Below are positions 7,997 to 15,632 of a DNA stretch of 32,790 nt, piece by piece. The stretch lies in contig DDSO01000059.1 in the NCBI GenBank assembly GCA_002343425.1, forward strand, positions 1 through 32,790. The letters run 5' to 3'. A program made the position numbers and the translations under genes. The DNA comes from Brevundimonas sp. UBA2388 (GTDB taxonomy: Bacteria > Pseudomonadota > Alphaproteobacteria > Caulobacterales > Caulobacteraceae). A model generated the notes under the pieces. That model did not search any database. It was given only the letters and a program-made list of their open reading frames with translations, and had not been told where the DNA came from. Every line of letters starts with the position of its first letter. The stretch's first letter is position 1.

Positions 7997-9015
7997 TGAG
8001 ATCCCTGCTTCAGGACTCGATCGAGCGGCTGCTGGCCGACGCCGTGACGCCCGACCTTCTCCGCGCCGCCGAGACCGGCGCATGGTCAACAGACCTCTGG
8101 GCCGAGATCGAATCCTTGGGCCTGCCCCTCGCCGCCGTTCCCGAAGATCTGGGCGGCACGGGCTCAAGCTGGACCGACATCTTCGTCGTCATCCGCGCCT
8201 GCGGAGCCGCGGCCGCGCCCGTTCCCTTGCCCGAGGCCATTCTGGCCAACAGCTTCTTGGCTGCGGCGGGCCTCGAACCGCCGGAAAGCGGGCCGATCGT
8301 CTTCGCCGCGGGCTCGGCCCACGCACCACTCGCAGACGTCCCGTGGGGCCGTCACGCCCGGTGGCTGGCGCTGCACGACGCCGACACGGGCCGCATCGCC
8401 CTGCATTCCCTCACCGATGCGCAGATCGCCGCCGACTGCAATGTCGCGGGCGAACCTCGCGATATCGTCACCTTGGCGTCAGGATCACTCGTCGCTGACG
8501 CCGCCACCTCGACGGCAACCGACGCCGTCATGCTGGCCGGGGCCATGCTGCGGTCGGCGCAACTGGCCGGAGCATTGGGTCGGTTGACCGAAATGAGCGC
8601 GGATTACGCCAATGAACGGGTCCAGTTCGGCCGTCCTATCGGTAAATTCCAGGCGGTCCAGCAACAGCTGGCGGTCCTCGCGACCCAGGCCGCGGCCGCC
8701 GTTGCAGCAGCCGAAGCGGCCTTCCTGATGGCCAGCCCTGGCGCCGACTTCCTGACCACGGCCTCGGCCAAGGCCGTGTCCGGCGAGGCCGCCGGCAAGG
8801 GCGCGGGGATCGCCCATGCCGTCTTCGGCGCCATCGGCTTCACCCACGAGCACAGCCTTCATTTCCTGACCCGTCGCCTCTGGGCCTGGCGCGCCGAATA
8901 CGGTTCTGACGCGTTCTGGGCCGAGCGTCTGGGCCAGTCCATCGCGGCGGCGGGCGACGACGGCCTGTGGCCCCTGGTTACCGGCGCATTTGCGGAGACC
9001 CCGACCCATGGCTGA
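7996..9015 (+). CDS. Acyl-CoA dehydrogenase-like protein, subunit 2 of the pair
   Basis: A 339-residue ACAD-fold protein, shorter and more divergent than its neighbour. The N-terminal helical domain (LWAEIESLGLPLAAVPEDLGGTG) and C-terminal helical domain (ANERVQFGRPIGKFQAVQQQ, then GFTHEHSLHFLTRRLWAWR) are clear. The middle beta domain is reduced and lacks the usual SEP-x-xGSD loop. No obvious catalytic Glu is present at the C-terminal position. This suggests a partner subunit that contributes to FAD or substrate binding in a heterotetramer with the product of 6845-7996. It overlaps the previous gene by 1 nt and the following crotonase gene by 8 nt. Confidence 0.82.
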   Translation: MRSLLQDSIERLLADAVTPDLLRAAETGAWSTDLWAEIESLGLPLAAVPEDLGGTGSSWTDIFVVIRACGAAAAPVPLPEAILANSFLAAAGLEPPESGPIVFAAGSAHAPLADVPWGRHARWLALHDADTGRIALHSLTDAQIAADCNVAGEPRDIVTLASGSLVADAATSTATDAVMLAGAMLRSAQLAGALGRLTEMSADYANERVQFGRPIGKFQAVQQQLAVLATQAAAAVAAAEAAFLMASPGADFLTTASAKAVSGEAAGKGAGIAHAVFGAIGFTHEHSLHFLTRRLWAWRAEYGSDAFWAERLGQSIAAAGDDGLWPLVTGAFAETPTHG

Positions 9016-9808
9016 CTTCCTGCTCAAATCCCACGACGGGCCCGTGGCCATCTGGACGCTGAACCGGCCCGAATCCCGCAACGCCTTCAGCAAGCCTGAG
9101 GACATGTTCGAGATCGAGGACGCCTGCGAGGAAGTTCGCGCCGATCCCTCTGTTCGAGTCGTCGTCCTGACCGGGGCAGGCGCCTCGTTCTGCGCCGGCG
9201 GCGACATCAAGGCCATGCGAGACCGGACCGGCATCTTCGAAGGCTCGCCGTATCGCCTGCGCAACCGCTACCGCGACGGCATCCAGCGCATCCCGATGGC
9301 GCTTTACGAACTCGAGACCCCGGTCATCGCGGCGGTCAATGGTCACGCCATCGGCGCCGGTCTGGACTTCGCCTGCATGTGCGACATCCGCATCGCGTCC
9401 GAGACCGCGACCTTCGCCGAGAGCTTCGTCAAGCTGGGCATCGTTCCGGGCGACGGCGGCGCCTGGCTGTTGCCCCGGATCGTCGGCATGCCGCGCGCCA
9501 GCCATATGGCCCTGACCGGCGACGCGCTGAACGCCCAGACAGCACTCGACTGGACGTTGGTGACCCAGCTGACGGCCCCGGAGGATCTGATGACCACCGC
9601 CATAGCGCTGGCGCACCGGGTGGCCTCCAGCCCTGGCCACGCCTTGCGCCTGACCAAACGCCTCCTCCGCGAGGGTCAGCATATGCGGCTGGGTTCGCTG
9701 CTGGAACTGTCGGCCGCCTATCAGGCCTTGGCTCATCACACCTCGGATCATGCCGAGGCGGTCGCGGCGATGATCGAGAAACGCCCCGCCGTCTATACCG
9801 ACAGCTGA
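9008..9808 (+). CDS. Enoyl-CoA hydratase/isomerase (crotonase) family protein
   Basis: A 266-residue crotonase with LNRPESRNAFS, the oxyanion-hole segment GASFCAGGDIKAM at about 57-69 and NGHAIGAGLDFACMCDIR. At the two positions that carry the catalytic glutamates of mitochondrial hydratase it has Asp (GLDFA) and Phe (FAESFVKLG), with an Asp in the following PGDGG. It is therefore probably not a simple hydratase and may be an isomerase or hydrolase-type crotonase, though this subfamily pattern is widespread. ATG 9008 lies within the end of the preceding ACAD gene, so translation is coupled. A third ACAD gene begins 8 nt downstream. Confidence 0.88.
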   Translation: MADFLLKSHDGPVAIWTLNRPESRNAFSKPEDMFEIEDACEEVRADPSVRVVVLTGAGASFCAGGDIKAMRDRTGIFEGSPYRLRNRYRDGIQRIPMALYELETPVIAAVNGHAIGAGLDFACMCDIRIASETATFAESFVKLGIVPGDGGAWLLPRIVGMPRASHMALTGDALNAQTALDWTLVTQLTAPEDLMTTAIALAHRVASSPGHALRLTKRLLREGQHMRLGSLLELSAAYQALAHHTSDHAEAVAAMIEKRPAVYTDS

Positions 9809-9815
9809 CGGAGCC

Positions 9816-10952
9816 ATGACCATGCGCAAGGTGTTCCGCGACGACCACGAGATGTTCCGCGACCAGGTCCGGCGTTTCGTGGAAACCGAGATCGTTCCCC
9901 ATCACGCCCAGTGGGAACGTGACGGCATCGTGCCGAAATCCTTGTGGCTGCGCGCCGGCGAAGAAGGCCTGCTGTGCGTCACGGCGCCCGAAGAATACGG
10001 CGGCGCCGGCGGCGACTTCGGCCACAGCGCCGTCCTGATCGAGGAGCTGGCGCGGGTGAATGCGACGGCCGTCGGCTTCACCACCCACTCAGACATCGCG
10101 GTGCCCTATCTGGTCAACTACGGGACCGACGACCAGAAGACTCGCTGGCTGCCGCGCCTGATCGGCGGCGAGCTGATCGCCGTCATCGCCATGTCCGAGC
10201 CCCAGATCGGCAGCGACCTGCGGGGCATGAAGACCAAGGCCATGCGCGACGGAGACCAATATATCCTGTCGGGCCAGAAGACCTTCATCACCAACGGAAT
10301 CAATTCGGGCCTCGCCATAGTCGCGGCCAAGGTCGAGGGTCAGGCCAATCCCAAAGACATCACCCTGTTCTGCGTCGAAGACGGCACACCCGGTTTCGAG
10401 AAGGGCAAGAAGCTGGAGAAGATCGGCCTGCGCGGCCAGGATACTTCGGAGCTTTTCTTCTCCGACGTGCGGGTGCCGGTCGAGAACATGCTGGGTGAGG
10501 AGAGCGGGGGCTTCGCCTGTTTGATGACCGAACTGGCCAAGGAGCGGCTGGTTATCGGCATCCGCGCCGCCGCCTCGCTGGAATCGATGCTGGACAAGAC
10601 CGTCGCCTACACCAAGGACCGTGTTGTGTTCGGAAAGCCGTTGTTCGAGTTCCAGAACACCCGGTTCAAACTGGCCGACGTCAAGGCGCGGACCCAGATG
10701 CTGCGCGTGTTCATCGACGATTGCCTGCAAAAGCTGCTGGACGGCGAGCTGACGCCCGAGACCGCCGCCATGGCCAAGCTGACCAGCGCCGAACTGCACG
10801 GCCAGTTGCTGGATGAATTGCTCCAGTTGCATGGTGGTTATGGCTATATGAGCGAGTACGATGTCGGGCGCGCCTGGGTCGATGCGCGGGTCGCCCGCAT
10901 CTATGCCGGCACCTCCGAGATCATGAAGGAAATCATCGCCCGCACACTTTGA
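9816..10952 (+). CDS. Acyl-CoA dehydrogenase (long-chain/isovaleryl-like)
   Basis: A 378-residue, full-length ACAD. Visible are APEEYGGAGGDFGHSAVLIE, the flavin loop MSEPQIGSDLRGMKTKA, GQKTFITNGINSG, LGLRGQD-like substrate loop KIGLRGQDTSELFF, and LHGGYGYMSEYDVGRAWVDA with IYAGTSEIMKEIIAR at the end. Ala replaces the C-terminal catalytic Glu, while KERLVIG around residue 245 offers the alternative catalytic Glu used by long-chain and isovaleryl-CoA dehydrogenases. ATG 9816 is the first start; ATG 9822 is also possible. It sits in the same operon as the ACAD pair and the crotonase, which gives the operon two separate dehydrogenation activities. Confidence 0.92.
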   Translation: MTMRKVFRDDHEMFRDQVRRFVETEIVPHHAQWERDGIVPKSLWLRAGEEGLLCVTAPEEYGGAGGDFGHSAVLIEELARVNATAVGFTTHSDIAVPYLVNYGTDDQKTRWLPRLIGGELIAVIAMSEPQIGSDLRGMKTKAMRDGDQYILSGQKTFITNGINSGLAIVAAKVEGQANPKDITLFCVEDGTPGFEKGKKLEKIGLRGQDTSELFFSDVRVPVENMLGEESGGFACLMTELAKERLVIGIRAAASLESMLDKTVAYTKDRVVFGKPLFEFQNTRFKLADVKARTQMLRVFIDDCLQKLLDGELTPETAAMAKLTSAELHGQLLDELLQLHGGYGYMSEYDVGRAWVDARVARIYAGTSEIMKEIIARTL

Positions 10953-10973
10953 CAGGCGATCAGGAGCAGGCTC

Positions 10974-11753
10974 ATGGATTTCGGCATCGCCGGAAAGCAC
11001 GCCCTCGTCTGCGCCTCGTCATCGGGGCTCGGCAAGGCCTGTGCGATCTCGTTGAGCCTCGAAGGCGCGGAGGTCTGGATCAACGGTCGGGACGCCGGAC
11101 GGCTTGAGGCCGCGGCGGTCGAGATCGACACTCTGACCGGACGACGCCCCCATACCGTCCTCGCCGACGTCGATACCGCCGAGGGGCGTGCGACGGTTCT
11201 GGCCGCCTGTCCCGCTCCCGACATTCTGGTCTGCAATAGCGGCGGTCCAAAGCCCGGTCGTCTCGAGGACTGGACCGAAACCGCCTGGAGCGAGATTGTC
11301 GCCGCGAAGATGATCTCCCCGATCCTGCTGATCCAGTCGATGATCGGAGGCATGCGCGAACGAGGCTTCGGCCGTGTGGTCGCGATCACCTCGGCCATGG
11401 TCAAGACGCCGAAATTCCCGATGGCCCTGTCCACCGGACCTCGCGCGGGCCTGACCGCCTTCTGCAAGGCCTTGGCGGGAGAGGTCGCTAGCGACGGCGT
11501 CACGGTCAACTGCATACTTCCCGAGAAGGTCGAGACGGATCGACTGGCCCAGATGACCCGGTCGTTGGCCCGTGTCCGCAAGATCGATGAGGTCAACGCC
11601 CGCGCCGAGATGGTCTCGTCGATTCCCGCCGGGCGGTTCGGCCGGCCGTCCGAGGTCGGCGACGCCTGCGCCTTCCTGTGTTCCGACCGCGCCGGCTATA
11701 TCACCGGCCAGAACCTGCAACTGGACGGCGGCGCCTATTCGGGCCTGATCTAG
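10974..11753 (+). CDS. SDR-family oxidoreductase lacking the YxxxK signature
   Basis: A 259-residue Rossmann-fold short-chain dehydrogenase with the cofactor motif ASSSGLGKA, CNSGGPKPG in place of the NNAG motif, and the C-terminal GRPSEVGDACAFLCSDRAGY followed by TGQNLQLDGG. The serine region reads ITSAMVKTPKF, but where YxxxK is expected the sequence is LSTGPRAGLTAFCKAL: no tyrosine, with an Arg at the Lys-like position. A subfamily of FabG-like SDRs shares this SxxxR pattern, and its chemistry is poorly defined. It ends the ACAD operon, 21 nt after the previous gene. Its TAG overlaps the convergent FAH-like gene's stop by 4 nt. Confidence 0.87.
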   Translation: MDFGIAGKHALVCASSSGLGKACAISLSLEGAEVWINGRDAGRLEAAAVEIDTLTGRRPHTVLADVDTAEGRATVLAACPAPDILVCNSGGPKPGRLEDWTETAWSEIVAAKMISPILLIQSMIGGMRERGFGRVVAITSAMVKTPKFPMALSTGPRAGLTAFCKALAGEVASDGVTVNCILPEKVETDRLAQMTRSLARVRKIDEVNARAEMVSSIPAGRFGRPSEVGDACAFLCSDRAGYITGQNLQLDGGAYSGLI

Positions 11754-12733
11754 GCGTCCTTTACGATCCGGTTCTTGAGGACGCCGATCCCCTCGACCTC
11801 CAGCTCGACCTCGTCGCCGGGCTTCAGAAACCGTTGGGCCTCGAGGCCACAGCCGTTGCCGATGGTGCCGGACCCCAGGAACTCGCCGGGATAGAGGGTT
11901 TCCGATCGCGAGATGTAGGCGATCAGGTCCTCGAACTTCCAGCGCATCGTGCTGGAGTTGCCCCTGCCCCACTCGTCGCCGTTGACCCGCGCGATCATCG
12001 TCAGGTCATAGGGGTTGGGCATCTCATCGGCCGTGACGATGCAGGGTCCCATGGCATTGCCGGTGTCGAAATCCTTCCCCTTGGCGGGACCGAGCTGGCC
12101 AATCATCTCGACGGCCTGGGCGTCCCGCGCGCTGAAATCGTTGTAGATCGTGTAGCCGAAGATGTAGTCGCGGGCCTTCTCGACCGGCACGTCCTTGGCC
12201 GCCTTCTTGATGTAGACGCCGTACTCCAGTTCGAAATCCATCATCCGCGAATAGGCTGGCCACATTACCGTTTCGCCGGACCCGATCACCGAGAACCGGT
12301 TGGCCTTGTAGTAGATCGGCTGTTTGGCGAAGAGGTCCAGGATCCGTTGCTCAGCGTCTGACGGCCCCGTGTCGGCCAGGACTTCGACACCCTTGGCCTT
12401 GGCCCGCATCTCGCGCGCGGCGGCATAGCATTGGCGTAGGTGCAGTTCGAAACAGCTGCAGTCACGCATCTGGGGCGGCGGCTGTATCGGCGCCTTGAGA
12501 GTCACCGCAGCGTAGTCGAATATCGCAGCGTCGGGTGCGGACTTCACCGTCTCTATCGCCTTGTCCAGGCCAGAGTCGCCCGCCTCGACAAGAGCCAGAA
12601 TGTCGTCGAGTTCCAAAGCTGCTTCGCCATGCAACTGGCGAAAGGCGGCCCCCATGTCGACGATCCGCGAATCGCCATCGATGAAGGCCCCGGCGCGACG
12701 ACGGCCGTCGGTTTCGAAAGTCACCAGGCGCAA
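11750..12733 (-). CDS. Fumarylacetoacetate hydrolase-like protein
   Basis: A 327-residue FAH-superfamily protein. It has an N-terminal beta domain (MRLVTFETDGRRRAGAFIDG) and the catalytic FAH fold from about residue 110. The metal-binding acidic set is visible in MMDFELEYGVYI (ExE) and YNDFSARDAQ (Asp), followed by GNAMGPCIVTADE, NGDEWGRGNSSTM and GSGTIGNGCGLE. The superfamily hydrolyses C-C bonds of beta-diketo acids, decarboxylates oxaloacetate-like acids or hydrates dienoates. In this context, cleavage of a ring-opened intermediate is plausible. The start is TTG 12733 with GGGAG eight bases upstream. It converges on the SDR gene with overlapping stops. Another in-family possibility is a hydratase. 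Confidence 0.88.
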   Translation of the reverse strand: MRLVTFETDGRRRAGAFIDGDSRIVDMGAAFRQLHGEAALELDDILALVEAGDSGLDKAIETVKSAPDAAIFDYAAVTLKAPIQPPPQMRDCSCFELHLRQCYAAAREMRAKAKGVEVLADTGPSDAEQRILDLFAKQPIYYKANRFSVIGSGETVMWPAYSRMMDFELEYGVYIKKAAKDVPVEKARDYIFGYTIYNDFSARDAQAVEMIGQLGPAKGKDFDTGNAMGPCIVTADEMPNPYDLTMIARVNGDEWGRGNSSTMRWKFEDLIAYISRSETLYPGEFLGSGTIGNGCGLEAQRFLKPGDEVELEVEGIGVLKNRIVKDA

Positions 12734-12813
12734 GGGCGTCTCCCTGAGTAGCCGGTTCCCCGACGCTCACATTTCGTCCGACGCACACCGTCGCACGGCC
12801 CGGCGACGTTAGC

Positions 12814-12826
12814 AGACAGCAGTTCT
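12814..12826. promoter_or_regulatory. Possible degenerate copy of the AGAA-N5-TTCT operator
   Basis: AGACAGCAGTTCT, upstream of the FAH-like gene, matches the 18154 site at 9 of 13 positions and keeps the intact AGTTCT half with the same following A. It lies in the 156-nt gap between the FAH-like and TetR genes. The left arm is degraded, so this is a weak call. Confidence 0.22.
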
Positions 12827-12889
12827 ACTACAACTCGGGGCCAGCCCTGTATCGAAATGCAATTCTGCTGCCCGAACATCATGCGGGAG

Positions 12890-13507
12890 TTACGAAGGTG
12901 AGACGATGTTGACGAGCGTTGCCGTCAGGGCCTCCAGTGTGGCCGCGGGTCCCCAGAAAGGATGGTCTGGTGACCCGGCAACGGCTCCCTCCCGCGCCGT
13001 CAGAATGGCGCGCAACCCGATGCTGAGGAACACCAGCCGGCGCTCAAGCACTTCGGGCGGCGCCGGAGAAAGGCGGCGAATATGATTGAGGCAGCGCTGG
13101 TAGCCCCGGTTCCAGCCATCCGCGACGATAGCGTCTAGGGCCGCGCGGTTCTGCATGCTGAACGTGCTGATGAAACGGAGATAGTCACCCTCCCCCTCCT
13201 GATCCTCAGCCAGTGCTGTCGAGGGCAGGATCAGAATCTCCATCACCTGCTCAAGCGTCGTCGGACCGCCATCGGCCTCCAGCGCGTCCAGCATCGAATT
13301 GCGGCGCTCGTCGATCAGACGGGCGCCGTCGATGACCAGTTGCGTGACGAGGTCGTCCTTGGATCCGAAGTAATAGTGCAGCGAGGCGCCGTTGCGCTGG
13401 CCGGCTGCGGTCAGGATATCGCGCACTGAAACCGCATCCACGCCACGCGTGGCGAACAGGCTCTGAGCGGCTCGCTTGATCGCACTTCGGGCGATATCGG
13501 CTTTCAT
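12890..13507 (-). CDS. TetR-family transcriptional regulator
   Basis: A 205-residue TetR-type repressor. The N-terminal helix-turn-helix is clear: IKRAAQSLFATRGVDAVSVR, then ILTAAGQRNGASLHYYFGSK at about 30-49, with YYFGSKDDLV as the family's recognition-helix end. The rest is an all-helical ligand-binding domain. ATG 13507 was chosen because it directly precedes the HTH; the open frame upstream runs antisense through the neighbouring SDR gene. It is divergent from the SDR/ACAD/APH operon across 70 nt that contain a perfect 12-bp palindrome, so autoregulation and control of that operon are likely. The effector may be an acyl-CoA, by analogy with FadR/PsrA-type TetR regulators. Confidence 0.92.
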   Translation of the reverse strand: MKADIARSAIKRAAQSLFATRGVDAVSVRDILTAAGQRNGASLHYYFGSKDDLVTQLVIDGARLIDERRNSMLDALEADGGPTTLEQVMEILILPSTALAEDQEGEGDYLRFISTFSMQNRAALDAIVADGWNRGYQRCLNHIRRLSPAPPEVLERRLVFLSIGLRAILTAREGAVAGSPDHPFWGPAATLEALTATLVNIVSPS

Positions 13508-13539
13508 GGATTGACGGTCTAACCCGAGCGTGACAAATA

Positions 13540-13551
13540 AAACAACTGTTT
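13540..13551. promoter_or_regulatory. TetR operator candidate
   Basis: AAACA-AC-TGTTT is a perfect inverted repeat (5-bp arms, 2-nt centre) in the 70-nt region between the divergent tetR-like gene (ATG 13507) and the SDR gene (TTG 13578). It lies in the most AT-rich stretch of the area, where both promoters must be, as expected for an autoregulating TetR repressor. Confidence 0.5.
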
Positions 13552-13577
13552 CATTCTTTTGCTTTAGGTCACCCCCC

Positions 13578-14309
13578 TTGGACCTCGACTTCACCGGCCG
13601 GAACGTCCTCGTCGTCGGCGGATCGAGCGGCATTGGTCTGGCCTGCGCCCAGATGTTTGCAGCGCGGGGCGCCGAAGTCGCCGTCACAGGCACCCGCGCG
13701 ACCAAGACTGCCTATGGCGACGGCGCCAAGGCGCTCGAGCCTTTCGCCTTTTCGAGCCTTGATGCAGCCGTCCCCGGCGCGGTTGAGGCCTGGGTCCCGC
13801 CCTTCAACGTCCTGGACGTGGTGATCCTGTCCCAAGGCGCGGTCCTGTACCGTCGCCAAGAATTCGAGATCGAGGCGTTTCGGCAAGTTGTCGAGGTCAA
13901 CCTGAACAGCCTGATGGCATGCGCACAGAAGCTGGCGCCGGCGCTCGAGGCCCACGGCGGGAGCCTGATCATCATCAGTTCGGTCGGTGGACTCCGGGCC
14001 GCACGCGGCAACCCCGCCTATTCAGCGTCGAAGGCCGGCGCCATCCACCTGACTCGCGCCCTCGGCGACGCGTGGGCCGGTCGCAGTATCCGCGTCAATG
14101 GCATAGCCCCCGGCCTGATCGCTACGAAGATGACCGAAGTCACGACCTCCGACCCCACCCGCCTGCAAGAACGCCTCAAGGGCATCCCGCTGAACCGCCT
14201 TGGGCGCCCGGAAGAAATCGCCGGCGTGGCGCTGTTTCTCGCCTCACCGCTCGCCGCCTACATCGTCGGCGAGACCATCGTCGTCGATGGCGGCCGAACC
14301 CTGTCCTGA
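13578..14309 (+). CDS. SDR-family NAD(P)-dependent oxidoreductase
   Basis: A 243-residue classical short-chain dehydrogenase: GGSSGIGLA at about 14-22, a shortened central region, the catalytic Ser in IISSVGGLRAARG, YSASK (Tyr and Lys of YxxxK), NGIAPGLIATKM and the C-terminal GRPEEIAGVALFLASPLAAY with VDGG. It would oxidise or reduce a hydroxy/keto group, probably at the 3-hydroxyacyl stage. I chose TTG 13578 (MDLDFTGRNVLVVGG) because the open frame upstream of it covers the palindrome and the promoter region. It is the first gene of an operon with the ACAD10/11-like and APH-like genes and is divergent from the TetR gene. Confidence 0.88.
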   Translation: MDLDFTGRNVLVVGGSSGIGLACAQMFAARGAEVAVTGTRATKTAYGDGAKALEPFAFSSLDAAVPGAVEAWVPPFNVLDVVILSQGAVLYRRQEFEIEAFRQVVEVNLNSLMACAQKLAPALEAHGGSLIIISSVGGLRAARGNPAYSASKAGAIHLTRALGDAWAGRSIRVNGIAPGLIATKMTEVTTSDPTRLQERLKGIPLNRLGRPEEIAGVALFLASPLAAYIVGETIVVDGGRTLS

Positions 14310-14327
14310 CAATCAGAACGAACGGAA

Positions 14328-15632
14328 ATGCCGATGGCCTGGGAATTCGAGACCGACCCCGATTTCGCCGAACAACTGGCCTGGATCGATGCCTTCGTCC
14401 GCGACGAGGTGGAGCCGTTGGACCTGCTGCTGCAAAGCCCTTTCGACGTCGATCACCCCCTGAATCGCCAGTTCATCCGGCCGCTGCAACAGCAGGTCAA
14501 GGATCGCGGCCTCTGGGCCTGCCACCTCGGCCCCGAACTCGGCGGCCCCGGCTACGGTCAGGTCAAGCTGGCTCTGATGAACGAGATTCTTGGCCGCTCG
14601 GTCTTCGCCCCGACCGTGTTTGGGTGTCAGGCCCCGGACTCGGGAAATGCCGAGATCCTCGCCGTCTATGGGACTGAGGCCCAGAAGGCGCAGTACCTGA
14701 AGCCCCTGCTGGCCAACGACATCGTCTCCTGCTTCTCGATGACGGAGCCTCAGGGCGGCGCGGACCCCACGACCTTTTCCGCTCGCGCCGTGCTGGAAGG
14801 CGACCGGTGGGTGCTTAACGGCGAAAAATGGTTCGCCACCAACGCCCGTTATGCCAGCTTCTTCCTGGTAATGGCCGTGACCGATCCAGACGCGCCACCA
14901 CATCGTCGGCTTTCGGTCTTCATCGTTCCCAAGGGCACGCCTGGCCTCGAGATCGTTCGCAACGTCGGCTACGGCGATCGCGACCCGGGTCACGCCTATC
15001 TGCGCTTCACCGACGTTGCCGTGCCTCTGGATCACATGCTGGGCGGCCAGGGCGACGGCTTCGTCGTGGCTCAGGTGCGGCTCTGGGGCGGACGTATCCA
15101 CCATGCCATGCGCACCATCGGCAAGGCGCGCCAGGCCTTCGATATGCTCTGCGACCGCGCCCTGTCGCGCGTCACCCGCAACGAGCCACTCGCCAACAAG
15201 CAGATGGTTCAGGAGAAGATCGCCGACAGCTGGATCGAGCTGGAGCAGTTCCGCCTGCTGGTCCTGCGCACCGCCTGGAAGATCGATCGGGAGAAGGACT
15301 ACAACAAGGTCCGCGGCGACATCTCGGCTGTGAAGGCGGCCATGCCCAAGGTCTTGCACGACATCGCCGCGCGCGCCGTCTACGTCCACGGATGCTTGGG
15401 TTTGTCGAACGAGACGCCGCTGGCCTCGATGGTGCTGGACTCATTCCAGGTCGGCCTCGCCGACGGTCCCACCGATATTCACAAAGTGACCTTGGCCAAG
15501 CAGCTGCTGCGCGGCCGATCGCACTCACAAGGGCTCTTTCCCGATTATCATGTCCCTGCACGACGCGCGGCCGCCCTAGCCAAATACGGCCTCTCCGGTG
15601 ACGAGGCTGGCCTGAAGGCGGCGGTCGCGTGA
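14328..15632 (+). CDS. Acyl-CoA dehydrogenase, ACAD10/11-like
   Basis: A 434-residue ACAD of the ACAD10/ACAD11 type, longer than standard ACADs. It shows WACHLGPELGGPGYGQVKLA, the flavin loop SMTEPQGGADPTTFSARAV, NGEKWFATNA, WGGRIHHAMRTIGKARQAFD and, near the end, LADGPTDIHKVTLAKQLLRG. In this group the C-terminal catalytic-Glu position is Asp-like (GPTD). The mammalian homologues carry an aminoglycoside-phosphotransferase-like domain fused to the ACAD domain. Here that domain is encoded by the next gene, which starts 4 nt before this one ends. The pair probably activates a hydroxylated acyl-CoA by phosphorylation and elimination, as proposed for 4-hydroxy acids; the exact substrate is unknown. 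Confidence 0.9.
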   Translation: MPMAWEFETDPDFAEQLAWIDAFVRDEVEPLDLLLQSPFDVDHPLNRQFIRPLQQQVKDRGLWACHLGPELGGPGYGQVKLALMNEILGRSVFAPTVFGCQAPDSGNAEILAVYGTEAQKAQYLKPLLANDIVSCFSMTEPQGGADPTTFSARAVLEGDRWVLNGEKWFATNARYASFFLVMAVTDPDAPPHRRLSVFIVPKGTPGLEIVRNVGYGDRDPGHAYLRFTDVAVPLDHMLGGQGDGFVVAQVRLWGGRIHHAMRTIGKARQAFDMLCDRALSRVTRNEPLANKQMVQEKIADSWIELEQFRLLVLRTAWKIDREKDYNKVRGDISAVKAAMPKVLHDIAARAVYVHGCLGLSNETPLASMVLDSFQVGLADGPTDIHKVTLAKQLLRGRSHSQGLFPDYHVPARRAAALAKYGLSGDEAGLKAAVA

